Below, in pieces: positions 15,918 to 23,342 of a stretch of DNA of 64,000 nucleotides (its first letter is position 1; the number at the start of each line of letters is the position of its first letter). Under the pieces are notes generated by a model. It did not search any database. It was not told the DNA's origin and saw only the letters and a program-made list of their open reading frames with translations. The DNA lies in contig NZ_FVZL01000007.1 of NCBI RefSeq assembly GCF_900168295.1, positions 1 through 64,000 of the forward strand, in the 5' to 3' direction. The translations under genes were made by a program, and so were the position numbers. This stretch comes from Arthrobacter sp. P2b (GTDB lineage Bacteria > Actinomycetota > Actinomycetes > Actinomycetales > Micrococcaceae).

Positions 15918-16340
15918 CTAGGCGGCGATCTCTTGCTTTGCCCCCTTCGTTTCGATCTCGATCTTGCGCGGCTTGGCCTTCTCGGCGACAGGAATCCGCA
16001 GCGTCAGGACACCGGCGTCGTAGCTGGCCTTGACGTTGTCCGTATCCAGGGTGTCCCCGAGGATCAGCTGGCGGCTGAACACGCCGCGCGGCCGCTCGGA
16101 GGCGATCAACTCGGTGTCCTTGCCCGCGGGGTCCGGACGCTCGGCCCGCACCGTCAGGACATTCCGTTCCACATCCAGATCCACTGAATCCGCTGCGACG
16201 CCGGGCAGATCAAAGGCGACAACAAATTCCTGGCCCTCACGCCATGCGTCCATCGGCATGGCTGCCGGACGCGCTGCCGTACCGAGGACCTGCTGGGCCA
16301 GCCTGTCCAGCTCGCGGAACGGATCGGTTCGCATCAACAT
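15918..16340 (-). CDS. Hsp20/alpha-crystallin small heat shock protein
   Basis: A 140-residue ATP-independent holdase chaperone. The N-terminal region begins [17 protein letters not shown], a common start of actinobacterial Hsp20 proteins. The alpha-crystallin domain spans about residues 30-125, with the family's [26 protein letters not shown] segment and the conserved [11 protein letters not shown] near residues 113-123. The start at 16340 has an excellent site (GAGGAGGG). A near-palindrome (16386-16403) lies in the AT-rich region about 50 bp upstream and may be an operator; I do not see a canonical HspR (HAIR) or CIRCE element. Confidence 0.93.
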   Translation of the reverse strand: MLMRTDPFRELDRLAQQVLGTAARPAAMPMDAWREGQEFVVAFDLPGVAADSVDLDVERNVLTVRAERPDPAGKDTELIASERPRGVFSRQLILGDTLDTDNVKASYDAGVLTLRIPVAEKAKPRKIEIETKGAKQEIAA

Positions 16341-16385
16341 GGCTTCCCTCCTCGTAAGAGACGGTCCAACACATTTTTGGTTACC

Positions 16386-16403
16386 AGCCGATCTGTATTG
16401 GCT
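16386..16403 (-). promoter_or_regulatory. Near-palindrome upstream of hsp20
   Basis: AGCCGAT and ATTGGCT are inverted repeats with one mismatch around a 4-bp centre. They lie in the unusually AT-rich leader of the hsp20 gene, beside a TATATC box read towards that gene. A heat-shock operator is possible, but it is not a known consensus. Confidence 0.3.
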
Positions 16404-16492
16404 GATATAGATTTTTTAGCACCGCAGAAGGAGATCCGCAAGCGGTCCGGCAGGGAATTTTGGAAGATTTTTCGGCTGCTGCAGACGTGGCT

Positions 16493-16525
16493 GAGGGGCC
16501 CTTCACTGAGAGTGAAAGGCCCCTC
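16493..16525. terminator. Hairpin downstream of the Pro-rich peptide gene
   Basis: GAGGGGCC-CTTCACT pairs with AGTGAAAGGCCCCTC around a GAGA loop, a stem of about 14 bp with one bulge. It is 14 bp past the stop of the minus-strand gene at 16539 and is the likely end of that transcript. AAAAG follows on the plus strand. Confidence 0.55.
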
Positions 16526-16538
16526 AAAAGGTGCGCTT

Positions 16539-16727
16539 CTAGCTCCTGGTGGGGTCCGGGCGGAGCGGTGCAGGACCTGGGTCCGGCACCGGCAACGGGC
16601 CCGGCGGCTCAGGAGTGGGGAACGGATTCGGAGCCGGCGGCCCGGGATGGCCAGGCTGGGTGGGATCAGGAGATGGCCCGGGCTCGGGCGGGAACGGCTC
16701 GGGTTCATGCACTGGCGGGATGGTCAT
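16539..16727 (-). CDS. Small proline-rich protein (62 aa)
   Basis: A short protein, about one third to 40 percent Pro, with a repeated P-x-P and PEP/PDP character (PEPFPPEPGPSPDPTQPGHPG). It has no hydrophobic segment, Cys or signal. The start at 16727 follows GAGGGGAAG at a good spacing, which is the main support for its being a gene. A hairpin lies directly after its stop. It is divergent from the S9 peptidase gene, across a perfect 17-bp palindrome (16835-16880). Function is unknown. Confidence 0.55.
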   Translation of the reverse strand: MTIPPVHEPEPFPPEPGPSPDPTQPGHPGPPAPNPFPTPEPPGPLPVPDPGPAPLRPDPTRS

Positions 16728-16834
16728 AAACTTCCCCTCTCACGCTGGGCGGATGTGCCTTGGCGTGAACAGGATACGCCTGCCGCCTGAACCCCACTAG
16801 GGCAGGTACGACGGCGGCGTGTTGTGGGATCCGC

Positions 16835-16880
16835 TGTCACTTATCGTCGTTCACGGCGCCGGGAACGACGATAAGTGACA
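16835..16880. repeat. Perfect 17-bp-arm palindrome
   Basis: TGTCACTTATCGTCGTT (16835-16851) is exactly complementary to 16864-16880, around a 12-nt loop. It sits between divergently transcribed genes, so a terminator role is unlikely. It resembles in size and placement the palindromes at 31702, 62151 and 28998, but the arm sequence is its own. Confidence 0.8.
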
Positions 16881-16968
16881 GGGCAATGGGGCGTGGGAGG
16901 GTTTGGTGCCGCTCCCCCGGTAGCGAACGGCCCCGCCCATTGTCCGGGCTGGTGGCTATATTGAAGGA

Positions 16969-19209
16969 ATGACCCAGACTCCGCTGCAGGATTCCGCCAG
17001 CACCCCCGCGTCCGCCACGGCCACGCCGCCGGTGGCCAAGAGAGTTCCCCTCGAACGGACGCATCACGGGGACACCTTCGTGGACAACTACGAGTGGCTG
17101 CGGGACAAGGAATCGGCCGAGGTAGTGGAGCACCTGAAGGCTGAGAACGCCTACCAGGAAGCCGTCACCGCGCACCAGGAACCGCTCCGCGAGGCCATCT
17201 TCCAGGAGATCAAGGGCCGCACCCAGGAGACCGATCTTTCCGTGCCGCACCGCAAGGACGGCTGGTGGTACTTCAGCCGGTCCGTCGAAGGCAAGGAATA
17301 CGGGATCCAGTGCCGGGTCAGGGCCGCCGACACCGACGACAAAATCGCCGATTGGACCCCGCCCGCCGTCGAGCCCGGTGTGGAGATCCCGGGCGAGGAA
17401 GTCCTCCTGGACGGGAACGTGGAAGCGGAAGGCAAGCCGTTCTTCTCGGTGGGCGGCACGGCCGTGACCGTGGACGGCAACCTGTACGCCTACGCCGTGG
17501 ACAACTCGGGGGACGAGCGTTTCACGCTCCGGATCAAGGACCTCCGCACGGGCGAACTGCTGCCGGATGTCATCGAGAACGTGTTCTACGGCGTCTCCTT
17601 CGCCCCCGACGGCACACGCATCTTCTACACCGTGGTTGATGATTCCTGGCGGCCGTACCAGGTGAAGGCCCACGTTTTGGGCACGCCCGTCACCGATGAC
17701 GTGGTGGTCTACCAGGAGGACGACGCCGCCATGTGGCTGGGCTTCGAACTTTCCGCCGACCGCCGGTACCTGGTGCTGGGGATCGGCTGCTCCGAATACA
17801 GCGAGACCCGCCTGCTCCGGTTCGACGATCCCACGGGCACTGTCACCACCGTCATCTCCCGCAACGAACGGGTCCTCTACGAGGCCGAGCCGTTCCTGCT
17901 CGACGGCCCGGACGGCCAAACAACAGAGCGCATCCTCCTCACTCACAACCGCGGCGCCATTAACTCCATGGTCTCCCTGACGGACCCGGCCGAGCTGCAG
18001 AAGCCGCTGTCCGAGCAGCAGTGGCAGACCGTCGTCGAGCATTCCGACGATGTCCGCGTCAACGGCGCCGGCGTCACCTCCACGCACCTCATCGTCTCCA
18101 TCCGCAAGGACACCATCGAGCGGGTCCAGGTCATGGGGCTGGCCGGGCTGGGCACGCCGGCCCAGCAGGCACCGGTGGAACCGGCATTTGACGAGGAGCT
18201 GTACACCGCCGGCGTGGGCGGTTCCGACTACGAAGCGCCGGTTATCCGGCTGGGCTACACCTCCTACTTCACGCCGTCCCGGGTGTATGACTTCGTGCTG
18301 CCCACCGCGGAGCGGCCCGCCGGCGAGCTGCTGCTGCGCAAGGAGAGCCCGGTCCTGGGCGGCTACGACGGCAGCGACTACGTGGCCACCCGCGAATGGG
18401 CGGTGGCCGGGGACGGCACCCGCATCCCGCTGTCGGTACTGCGCCACAAGGCCGTACAACAGGACTCGACGGCGGCCGGCCTGGTCTACGGGTACGGCTC
18501 CTACGAGCTGAGCATGGACCCCGGCTTCGGCATCGCCCGGCTGTCCCTGCTGGACCGCGGCGTGGTGTTCGTGATCGCACACATCCGCGGCGGCGGCGAA
18601 CTGGGCCGGCACTGGTACGAGGACGGGAAGAAGCTAACCAAGAAGAACACCTTCACGGATTTCGTGGACGCCACCGACTGGCTGGCGAACTCTGGCTGGG
18701 TGCATCCTGCCCGGATTGCAGCCCTTGGCGGCTCCGCGGGCGGGCTTTTGATGGGTGCAGTGGCGAACATGGCCCCGGAAAAGTACGCCGCAATCGTGGC
18801 GCAGGTGCCCTTCGTGGACCCGCTCACCAGCATCCTTGACCCGGACCTGCCGCTGTCCGCACTGGAGTGGGAGGAGTGGGGCAACCCGATCACGGACCCC
18901 CAGGCCTACTCCTACATGAAGTCCTACTCCCCCTACGAGAACGTGCGGGAGGTGGCCTACCCCAAGATCGCCGCGGTCACGTCCTTCAACGACACCCGGG
19001 TGCTGTACGTGGAGCCGGCCAAATGGGTCCAGGAGCTGCGGAACAGGACCACCGGTTCCGAGCCCATCCTCATGAAGATTGAGATGGACGGCGGCCACGG
19101 CGGCGCCTCAGGCAGGTACGTGCAGTGGCGCGAACGGGCATGGGACTATGCCTTCATCGCCGACTCGCTGGGCGCCACCGAGCTGCTGCCTGGCGCGGGC
19201 CTGAAGTAG
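16969..19209 (+). CDS. S9 family peptidase (oligopeptidase B-like)
   Basis: A 746-residue serine oligopeptidase expected to cleave short peptides in the cytoplasm. The N-terminal beta-propeller (about residues 20-450) begins LERTHHGDTFVDNYEWLRD, typical of oligopeptidase B/prolyl oligopeptidase. The C-terminal alpha/beta hydrolase domain holds Ser589 in GGSAGG, Asp675 in FNDTRVLY and His710 in GGHGG. There is no signal peptide. The ATG at 16969 has no useful ribosome binding site, but TATATT (16957-16962) ends 6 nt before it, suggesting a leaderless transcript. The family's basic-residue preference cannot be confirmed by eye. Confidence 0.92.
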   Translation: MTQTPLQDSASTPASATATPPVAKRVPLERTHHGDTFVDNYEWLRDKESAEVVEHLKAENAYQEAVTAHQEPLREAIFQEIKGRTQETDLSVPHRKDGWWYFSRSVEGKEYGIQCRVRAADTDDKIADWTPPAVEPGVEIPGEEVLLDGNVEAEGKPFFSVGGTAVTVDGNLYAYAVDNSGDERFTLRIKDLRTGELLPDVIENVFYGVSFAPDGTRIFYTVVDDSWRPYQVKAHVLGTPVTDDVVVYQEDDAAMWLGFELSADRRYLVLGIGCSEYSETRLLRFDDPTGTVTTVISRNERVLYEAEPFLLDGPDGQTTERILLTHNRGAINSMVSLTDPAELQKPLSEQQWQTVVEHSDDVRVNGAGVTSTHLIVSIRKDTIERVQVMGLAGLGTPAQQAPVEPAFDEELYTAGVGGSDYEAPVIRLGYTSYFTPSRVYDFVLPTAERPAGELLLRKESPVLGGYDGSDYVATREWAVAGDGTRIPLSVLRHKAVQQDSTAAGLVYGYGSYELSMDPGFGIARLSLLDRGVVFVIAHIRGGGELGRHWYEDGKKLTKKNTFTDFVDATDWLANSGWVHPARIAALGGSAGGLLMGAVANMAPEKYAAIVAQVPFVDPLTSILDPDLPLSALEWEEWGNPITDPQAYSYMKSYSPYENVREVAYPKIAAVTSFNDTRVLYVEPAKWVQELRNRTTGSEPILMKIEMDGGHGGASGRYVQWRERAWDYAFIADSLGATELLPGAGLK

Positions 19210-19224
19210 GCACCGGCCTGCCGG

Positions 19225-19677
19225 TCAGGCGTCCGGGTGCTCCTCCAACAGCTCGGCCAGGTTCTCGAGGTTGGCCCGGACCGTCCGGCCCTGTGCCCGC
19301 TCCACCAGGGGATCGGCCAGCTTTCCAAAGATGCCGCCAAGGCCGGACGCGGCTTCGATCCGCTGCGTGAGGCGGGTGCCGCCGTCGGACGGTTCCATGG
19401 TCAAGGAAACGGTGAAGTCCAGCTTTCCCTCGACGGATCGTGACACCAGGCGTCTGGGCCGATCGAACTCGATGATCTCGGTGGTCCAGTCAAAAGTCCG
19501 TCCCATGACCTTGCTGGTGCCGCGGCCCCTGGACCCCATCCCGACGGGACCGTCGCCCACCTGTTCGGAGGACGTGACGGAAGCGTCAAAGACGGCGGTA
19601 TTTTCAAACTTGGCGAGGAAATCAAAGACCTCCTGCGGCGGACGGGCGATGACGACGGATTCCTCTACTACAGGCAT
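19225..19677 (-). CDS. SRPBCC family protein
   Basis: A 150-residue START-like (polyketide cyclase/CoxG-like) protein with a single hydrophobic-pocket domain. It opens with PVVEESVVIARPPQEVFDFLAKFENTAVF, a standard SRPBCC start, and ends with the long C-terminal helix (ANLENLAELLEE). The ATG at 19677 follows GAGGAG; an in-frame start 60 bp upstream lacks a site. It is convergent with the S9 peptidase, with only 15 bp between stops, and divergent from the Ala-rich protein gene. The ligand is unknown. Confidence 0.85.
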   Translation of the reverse strand: MPVVEESVVIARPPQEVFDFLAKFENTAVFDASVTSSEQVGDGPVGMGSRGRGTSKVMGRTFDWTTEIIEFDRPRRLVSRSVEGKLDFTVSLTMEPSDGGTRLTQRIEAASGLGGIFGKLADPLVERAQGRTVRANLENLAELLEEHPDA

Positions 19678-19982
19678 CGGATTCTCCTCAAACAGTGCCT
19701 GATGCCGGCGCGGTTCTGCGGGCATGGGGGCGGGCACAGCGACAGCTTGGACCCCGGGCCAGCCACTGTCAATGCCCTGTTGTTAGTGGCCGTGGCCCCA
19801 GCCGGCGGAACCACAAAAGGGCCTCCGCGGCAATGCTGAAACGATCTTGACCTGCGGTAACACTCCCTTCCTGGCAAGCGGGTTCGGTTCCGAAAAAAAG
19901 CTAATCATGCTTACTATTGGCTGGTGCCGGGCTGCCCGCTGGGGGCAGACCAACCCGTGCCGGACCCGGAGGTTGCATCAGC
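19678..19982. other. 305-bp divergent intergenic region
   Basis: No gene is visible. It contains the leader of the SRPBCC gene, and on the right an AT-rich stretch (A7 run at about 19893-19899, the TAATC-AT-GCTTA motif at 19902-19913 and TACTAT at 19912-19917) that is the likely promoter area of the Ala-rich protein gene, about 65 bp before its start. GGAGG at about 19967 serves that start. Confidence 0.5.
19902..19913. promoter_or_regulatory. TAATC-AT-GCTTA motif before the Ala-rich protein gene
   Basis: One mismatch from the perfect palindrome TAAGC-AT-GCTTA seen before the manganese catalase gene. TACTAT overlaps its right end and could be the -10 box, which would place the operator within the promoter. 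Confidence 0.4.
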
Positions 19983-20738
19983 ATGGAACATGACATGCGT
20001 CCCCTGACGGACGACGAACTGATGTCGGAGCAGGCCACAGCTTTGCCGGACAAGGAAGTCGCGTCCGTCCTCGACCTGAACGCGGACCTGGACCTGGGGA
20101 TTGATGCCGCGGCACCCATCGATTTGGCGGTTGCCGCCAACGCCAACGTAGCTGCCCCGATCGACGCGGCCGCCTCGGCGAACATCCTTTCCTTTGGCTC
20201 GGAGGCCCAGGCATTGGCGGACCAGGGCGTGGTCATCGAGCAGGGCATCGAGGCTGACGCGAACGCGGAATCCACCCAGGACAGCACCATCGACCAGGCT
20301 AATGACACGGTCGACGACGGCGATACCGCGGCAGACACCGGAACCACTGAGGCGGGCAGCGCAGCAGGAACGGCCGACGGCGGGAGCCTCCTTCCTGACG
20401 GCACCCTTCCCGATGGCACGCTTCCGGACGGCGTCCTTCCCGAAGAGAGCCTGCCCGACGTCGGTGCGCTGCCGGTGGACCCGGCGGCCGCCCTCGACGG
20501 GGACCTGCTCAACGTCAACGTGGACCTGGCCGCGGACGCGGACATCGCCGCCCCGATCAACGGCGCCGTGGCAGCAAATGCCAACGTGGCCGCCCCGATC
20601 GACGCCGCCGTGGCAGCGAACATCGGCTCCATCGACAGCCAGGCCTACGCCGTGGCCGAGCAGGACGCCATCATTTCGCAGCACATCGAGGGCCAGGCCA
20701 ACGCCTCTGCCGACCAGCAGTCCAACCTCGAACAGTAA
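19983..20738 (+). CDS. Ala/Asp-rich protein with two similar modules
   Basis: A 251-residue acidic protein I cannot assign to a characterised family. The start at 19983 follows GGAGG. Residues 1-28 (MEHDMRPLTDDELMSEQATA...) contain no signal peptide. Two similar modules follow: about 29-105 and 175-250. Each runs LNaDLD/VNVDLA, then AAPI-D/NG-xAVAANANVAAPIDAA, a short S-x-x-S-x-A-xA segment, and an acidic end rich in Asn, Ala and Gln (IEADANAEST; IEGQANASAD). Between them, LPDGT-like units are repeated (about 136-159). The module pattern suggests a beta-helix-like or coiled surface. It lies 6 bp before a PqqD-M50 metalloprotease gene, and a role as substrate or partner of that protein is inferred. 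Confidence 0.75.
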   Translation: MEHDMRPLTDDELMSEQATALPDKEVASVLDLNADLDLGIDAAAPIDLAVAANANVAAPIDAAASANILSFGSEAQALADQGVVIEQGIEADANAESTQDSTIDQANDTVDDGDTAADTGTTEAGSAAGTADGGSLLPDGTLPDGTLPDGVLPEESLPDVGALPVDPAAALDGDLLNVNVDLAADADIAAPINGAVAANANVAAPIDAAVAANIGSIDSQAYAVAEQDAIISQHIEGQANASADQQSNLEQ

Positions 20739-20744
20739 GCACGG

Positions 20745-23123
20745 ATGAGCCACGCCACCGGCGGGCCGCGCCCCGAGGCCGGCCCGCCGTCGTCCCATGC
20801 CTCCCTCGCCGAGCGCCCGCTGCAGGTCCCCGTGCGCGCCGACGGCGTCCAGTTGCTGGGCCAGTCCGAGGGATCCGGTTACCGGGAAGCTCCCTCGCTG
20901 GTCCGCCGGGCCGACGGCCAGACCCTGCAGCTCACCCGGCTGCTTTATCTGGTGCTGGAAGGTGCTGACGGAACCCGGGACGTGGAGGAGATCGCACAGC
21001 ACGCCACCCAAGGGTCGGGGCGGCTGGTCAGCGCGGAGAACGTGCGCACGCTGATGGACTCCCAGCTGCTGCCGATGGGACTGCTCCGCCTGGCGGACGG
21101 CTCCCAGCCGGAGGTGAAGAAAGCAGACCCGCTCCTCGGTATGCGGTTCCGGTACACCGTGACGGACCCCGAACGCACCAGGAAAATCACGGCCCCCTTC
21201 GCGGCACTGTTCAACCCGCTGATCGTGGTGGCCGTTACTGCCGCATTCCTGGCTGCCTGCTGGTGGGTGCTGATGGTGAAGGGCCTGGGCTCCGCCACGC
21301 ATGAGGCGTTCGCCAATCCAGCGCTGCTGCTGCTGATTTTTGCCATCACCGTCCTATCGGCCGGCTTCCACGAGTTCGGCCATGCCGCGGCCGCGCGCAA
21401 GGGCGGCGCAACGCCGGGCGCCATGGGTGCGGGCCTGTACCTCGTGTGGCCTGCCTTTTTCACGGACGTCACTGACTCGTACCGGCTGAGCAGGGGCGGC
21501 CGCCTCCGCACGGACCTCGGCGGCCTGTACTTCAACGCGATTGTGGCTGTGGCCATCATGGGGCTGTGGTGGGCCACCGGCTTTGATGCGCTGCTGCTGG
21601 TGGTGGTCACCCAGATCCTGCAAATGGTCCGGCAGTTGCTCCCGCTGGTGCGGTTCGACGGGTACCACATCCTGGCGGACACCACCGGAGTGCCCGACCT
21701 CTTCCAGCGCATCAAACCCACCCTCCTGGGCCTGCTGCCCTGGCATTGGGGGAGGCCCGAAAACAAGGTGCTCAAGCCGTGGGCCCGAGCCGTGGTGACT
21801 GTATGGGTGCTGGTCACCGTGCCGCTGCTGCTGTTCAGCCTGGCCATGATGGTGCTCGCCCTGCCGCGGCTGCTGGCCACCGCCTGGGATAGCGCCAGCA
21901 GACAGCAGGACATGCTCGCTGCCAGCCTCTCCGACGGGGATCTGGCCGGCGCTGCCGTGCGCGCATTGGCGATCGCCGCCGTCGCGCTGCCCATGCTCGG
22001 GATGCTGTACATCCTGTTCCGGCTGCTGCGGCAGCTGGTGACCGGCCTCTGGAAGAAGACCCGGGGCAAGGTCCTCCAGCGGACCGCCGCCATGGCCGCC
22101 GTGGCGGCACTGCTGGCCGGGCTCGGCTGGGCATGGTGGCCCGACGGCGGCACGTACCGTCCCGTGCAGCCTTACGAACGCGGCACGCTGGCTGACGCCA
22201 CCTCGTCAATCGTTCCGCAGGGCAGCACCGTGCTGCGTGAAGGCCGCAGCGGCACAACCGTTGCACTCTGGCCGGAAGACGCCGCCAAGCCGACCCGGGA
22301 GAACCCCCAGCTGAGCATGGTGCTGGTGCCGGCGGAGAAGAGCGGCTCCGGCACCGCGTCCGCTGCAACTGCTGCGGGCACCGCGGCACCGTCCTGGGTG
22401 TTCCCGTTCGACCGGCCGGCCGCGCCGGAGGAGGACGGGAACCAGGCGCTGGCGGTGAACACCACCGACGGTTCGGTGACGTACAGTGTGGCTTTTGCGC
22501 TGGTGTGGGCCGAGGACGGCGAACCCGTAGATACCCGGAACGAGGCCTACGCCTTCGCCAACTGCACCGGGTGTGCCGCCGTGGCGGTGGGTTTCCAGGT
22601 GGTGCTCATCGTTGGCGAGGCGGACGTCATCGTCCCGGAAAACCTGTCGGCCGCGGCAAATTACAACTGCGTGGACTGCCTCACGTATGCGCTGGCCAGC
22701 CAGCTGGTCCTCACCATGGACGGGCCGCTGGGCACGAGCAGCCTTGAACAGCTCAATGCCTTGTGGGCCGAGATCGCTGAATACGGCCGGAACATCCAGA
22801 ACGTTCCCCTCTCGGAAATCCAGGCCCGGATCGCCGCGTACAAGGAGCAGATCACCGCAATCATCAAGGCGGATCCCAGCGCCACCAGGACCACAGGGAC
22901 GCCAGCTCCCACGGGAACAGCCGCACCTACCGGAACTAACGCCCCGGGCGGCGCGCCCACAGGTCCCGCTTTCCAGGCGCCGGGCGGAGGGGCACCGGCA
23001 ACACAGCCCTCCGTGGGTGACCCGCCGCCGTCGTACGCCCCCATTGAGACGCCGCTGCCAACGGCGGATACTGGGGGCACGGCCCCCGCCGTGGAGCCCC
23101 AACCCACCGCCAACCCCAGCTAG
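20745..23123 (+). CDS. PqqD-domain M50-like membrane zinc metalloprotease
   Basis: A 792-residue integral membrane protein. Residues about 47-115 match a PqqD-like winged-helix domain (LQLTRLLYLVLEGADGTRDVEEIAQ, then a GLL end), the fold used as RiPP recognition element. The membrane part starts near 155; HEFGH at 209-213 is the zinc-binding HExxH, and RFDGYHIL at 303-310 the M50-type second motif. Further helices follow up to about 460. The exported C-terminal region carries two NCxxC motifs (C607/C610 and C642/C645) in similar settings, then a Thr/Pro/Gly-rich tail from about 710. This resembles the putative peptide zinc metalloprotease class (YydH-like). It starts 6 bp after the Ala-rich gene, probably by translational coupling. 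Cleavage or export of that protein is a hypothesis. Confidence 0.8.
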   Translation: MSHATGGPRPEAGPPSSHASLAERPLQVPVRADGVQLLGQSEGSGYREAPSLVRRADGQTLQLTRLLYLVLEGADGTRDVEEIAQHATQGSGRLVSAENVRTLMDSQLLPMGLLRLADGSQPEVKKADPLLGMRFRYTVTDPERTRKITAPFAALFNPLIVVAVTAAFLAACWWVLMVKGLGSATHEAFANPALLLLIFAITVLSAGFHEFGHAAAARKGGATPGAMGAGLYLVWPAFFTDVTDSYRLSRGGRLRTDLGGLYFNAIVAVAIMGLWWATGFDALLLVVVTQILQMVRQLLPLVRFDGYHILADTTGVPDLFQRIKPTLLGLLPWHWGRPENKVLKPWARAVVTVWVLVTVPLLLFSLAMMVLALPRLLATAWDSASRQQDMLAASLSDGDLAGAAVRALAIAAVALPMLGMLYILFRLLRQLVTGLWKKTRGKVLQRTAAMAAVAALLAGLGWAWWPDGGTYRPVQPYERGTLADATSSIVPQGSTVLREGRSGTTVALWPEDAAKPTRENPQLSMVLVPAEKSGSGTASAATAAGTAAPSWVFPFDRPAAPEEDGNQALAVNTTDGSVTYSVAFALVWAEDGEPVDTRNEAYAFANCTGCAAVAVGFQVVLIVGEADVIVPENLSAAANYNCVDCLTYALASQLVLTMDGPLGTSSLEQLNALWAEIAEYGRNIQNVPLSEIQARIAAYKEQITAIIKADPSATRTTGTPAPTGTAAPTGTNAPGGAPTGPAFQAPGGGAPATQPSVGDPPPSYAPIETPLPTADTGGTAPAVEPQPTANPS

Positions 23124-23131
23124 GAGAACAC

Positions 23132-23338
23132 ATGTCATTGAGCAAGGGAACATCCGTGGAGTGGAATACGTCGCAGGGCAAGACGCACGGCAAGATCATC
23201 GAGAAGAAAACCGCCGACTTCGAACTGGACGGCCACACGCACCGGGCCAGCGAGGATGAGCCGCAGTACGTTGTGGAATCCGCCAAGACCGGCGCCCGTG
23301 CCGCACACAAGGCCTCCGCCCTGACAGAGAAGAAGTAG
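23132..23338 (+). CDS. DUF2945 family protein
   Basis: A 68-residue protein with a tudor-like small beta-barrel of the DUF2945 (hypervirulence-associated) family: KGTSVEWNTSQGKTHGKIIEKKTADF, then the conserved A-S-x-x-E-P-Q-Y-V-V-E-S stretch and a K-rich tail. The ATG follows TAGGAGA. It is 8 bp after the metalloprotease gene and 4 bp before the sulfide:quinone oxidoreductase gene, so it is probably in one transcript with both. Members are small and widespread in actinobacteria; the function is not known. Confidence 0.85.
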   Translation: MSLSKGTSVEWNTSQGKTHGKIIEKKTADFELDGHTHRASEDEPQYVVESAKTGARAAHKASALTEKK

Positions 23339-23342
23339 CGGC

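Noticed and set aside
16341-16538. HspR (HAIR) or CIRCE element before hsp20
   Set aside because: Neither consensus is present; only an 18-bp near-palindrome was found.
16837-18612. A 591-codon open frame antisense to the S9 peptidase
   Set aside because: No domain is seen, and the sense strand has a full catalytic triad.
19914-21302. A 462-codon open frame antisense to the Ala-rich protein and metalloprotease genes
   Set aside because: It mirrors the repeats of the sense gene and shows no family signature.
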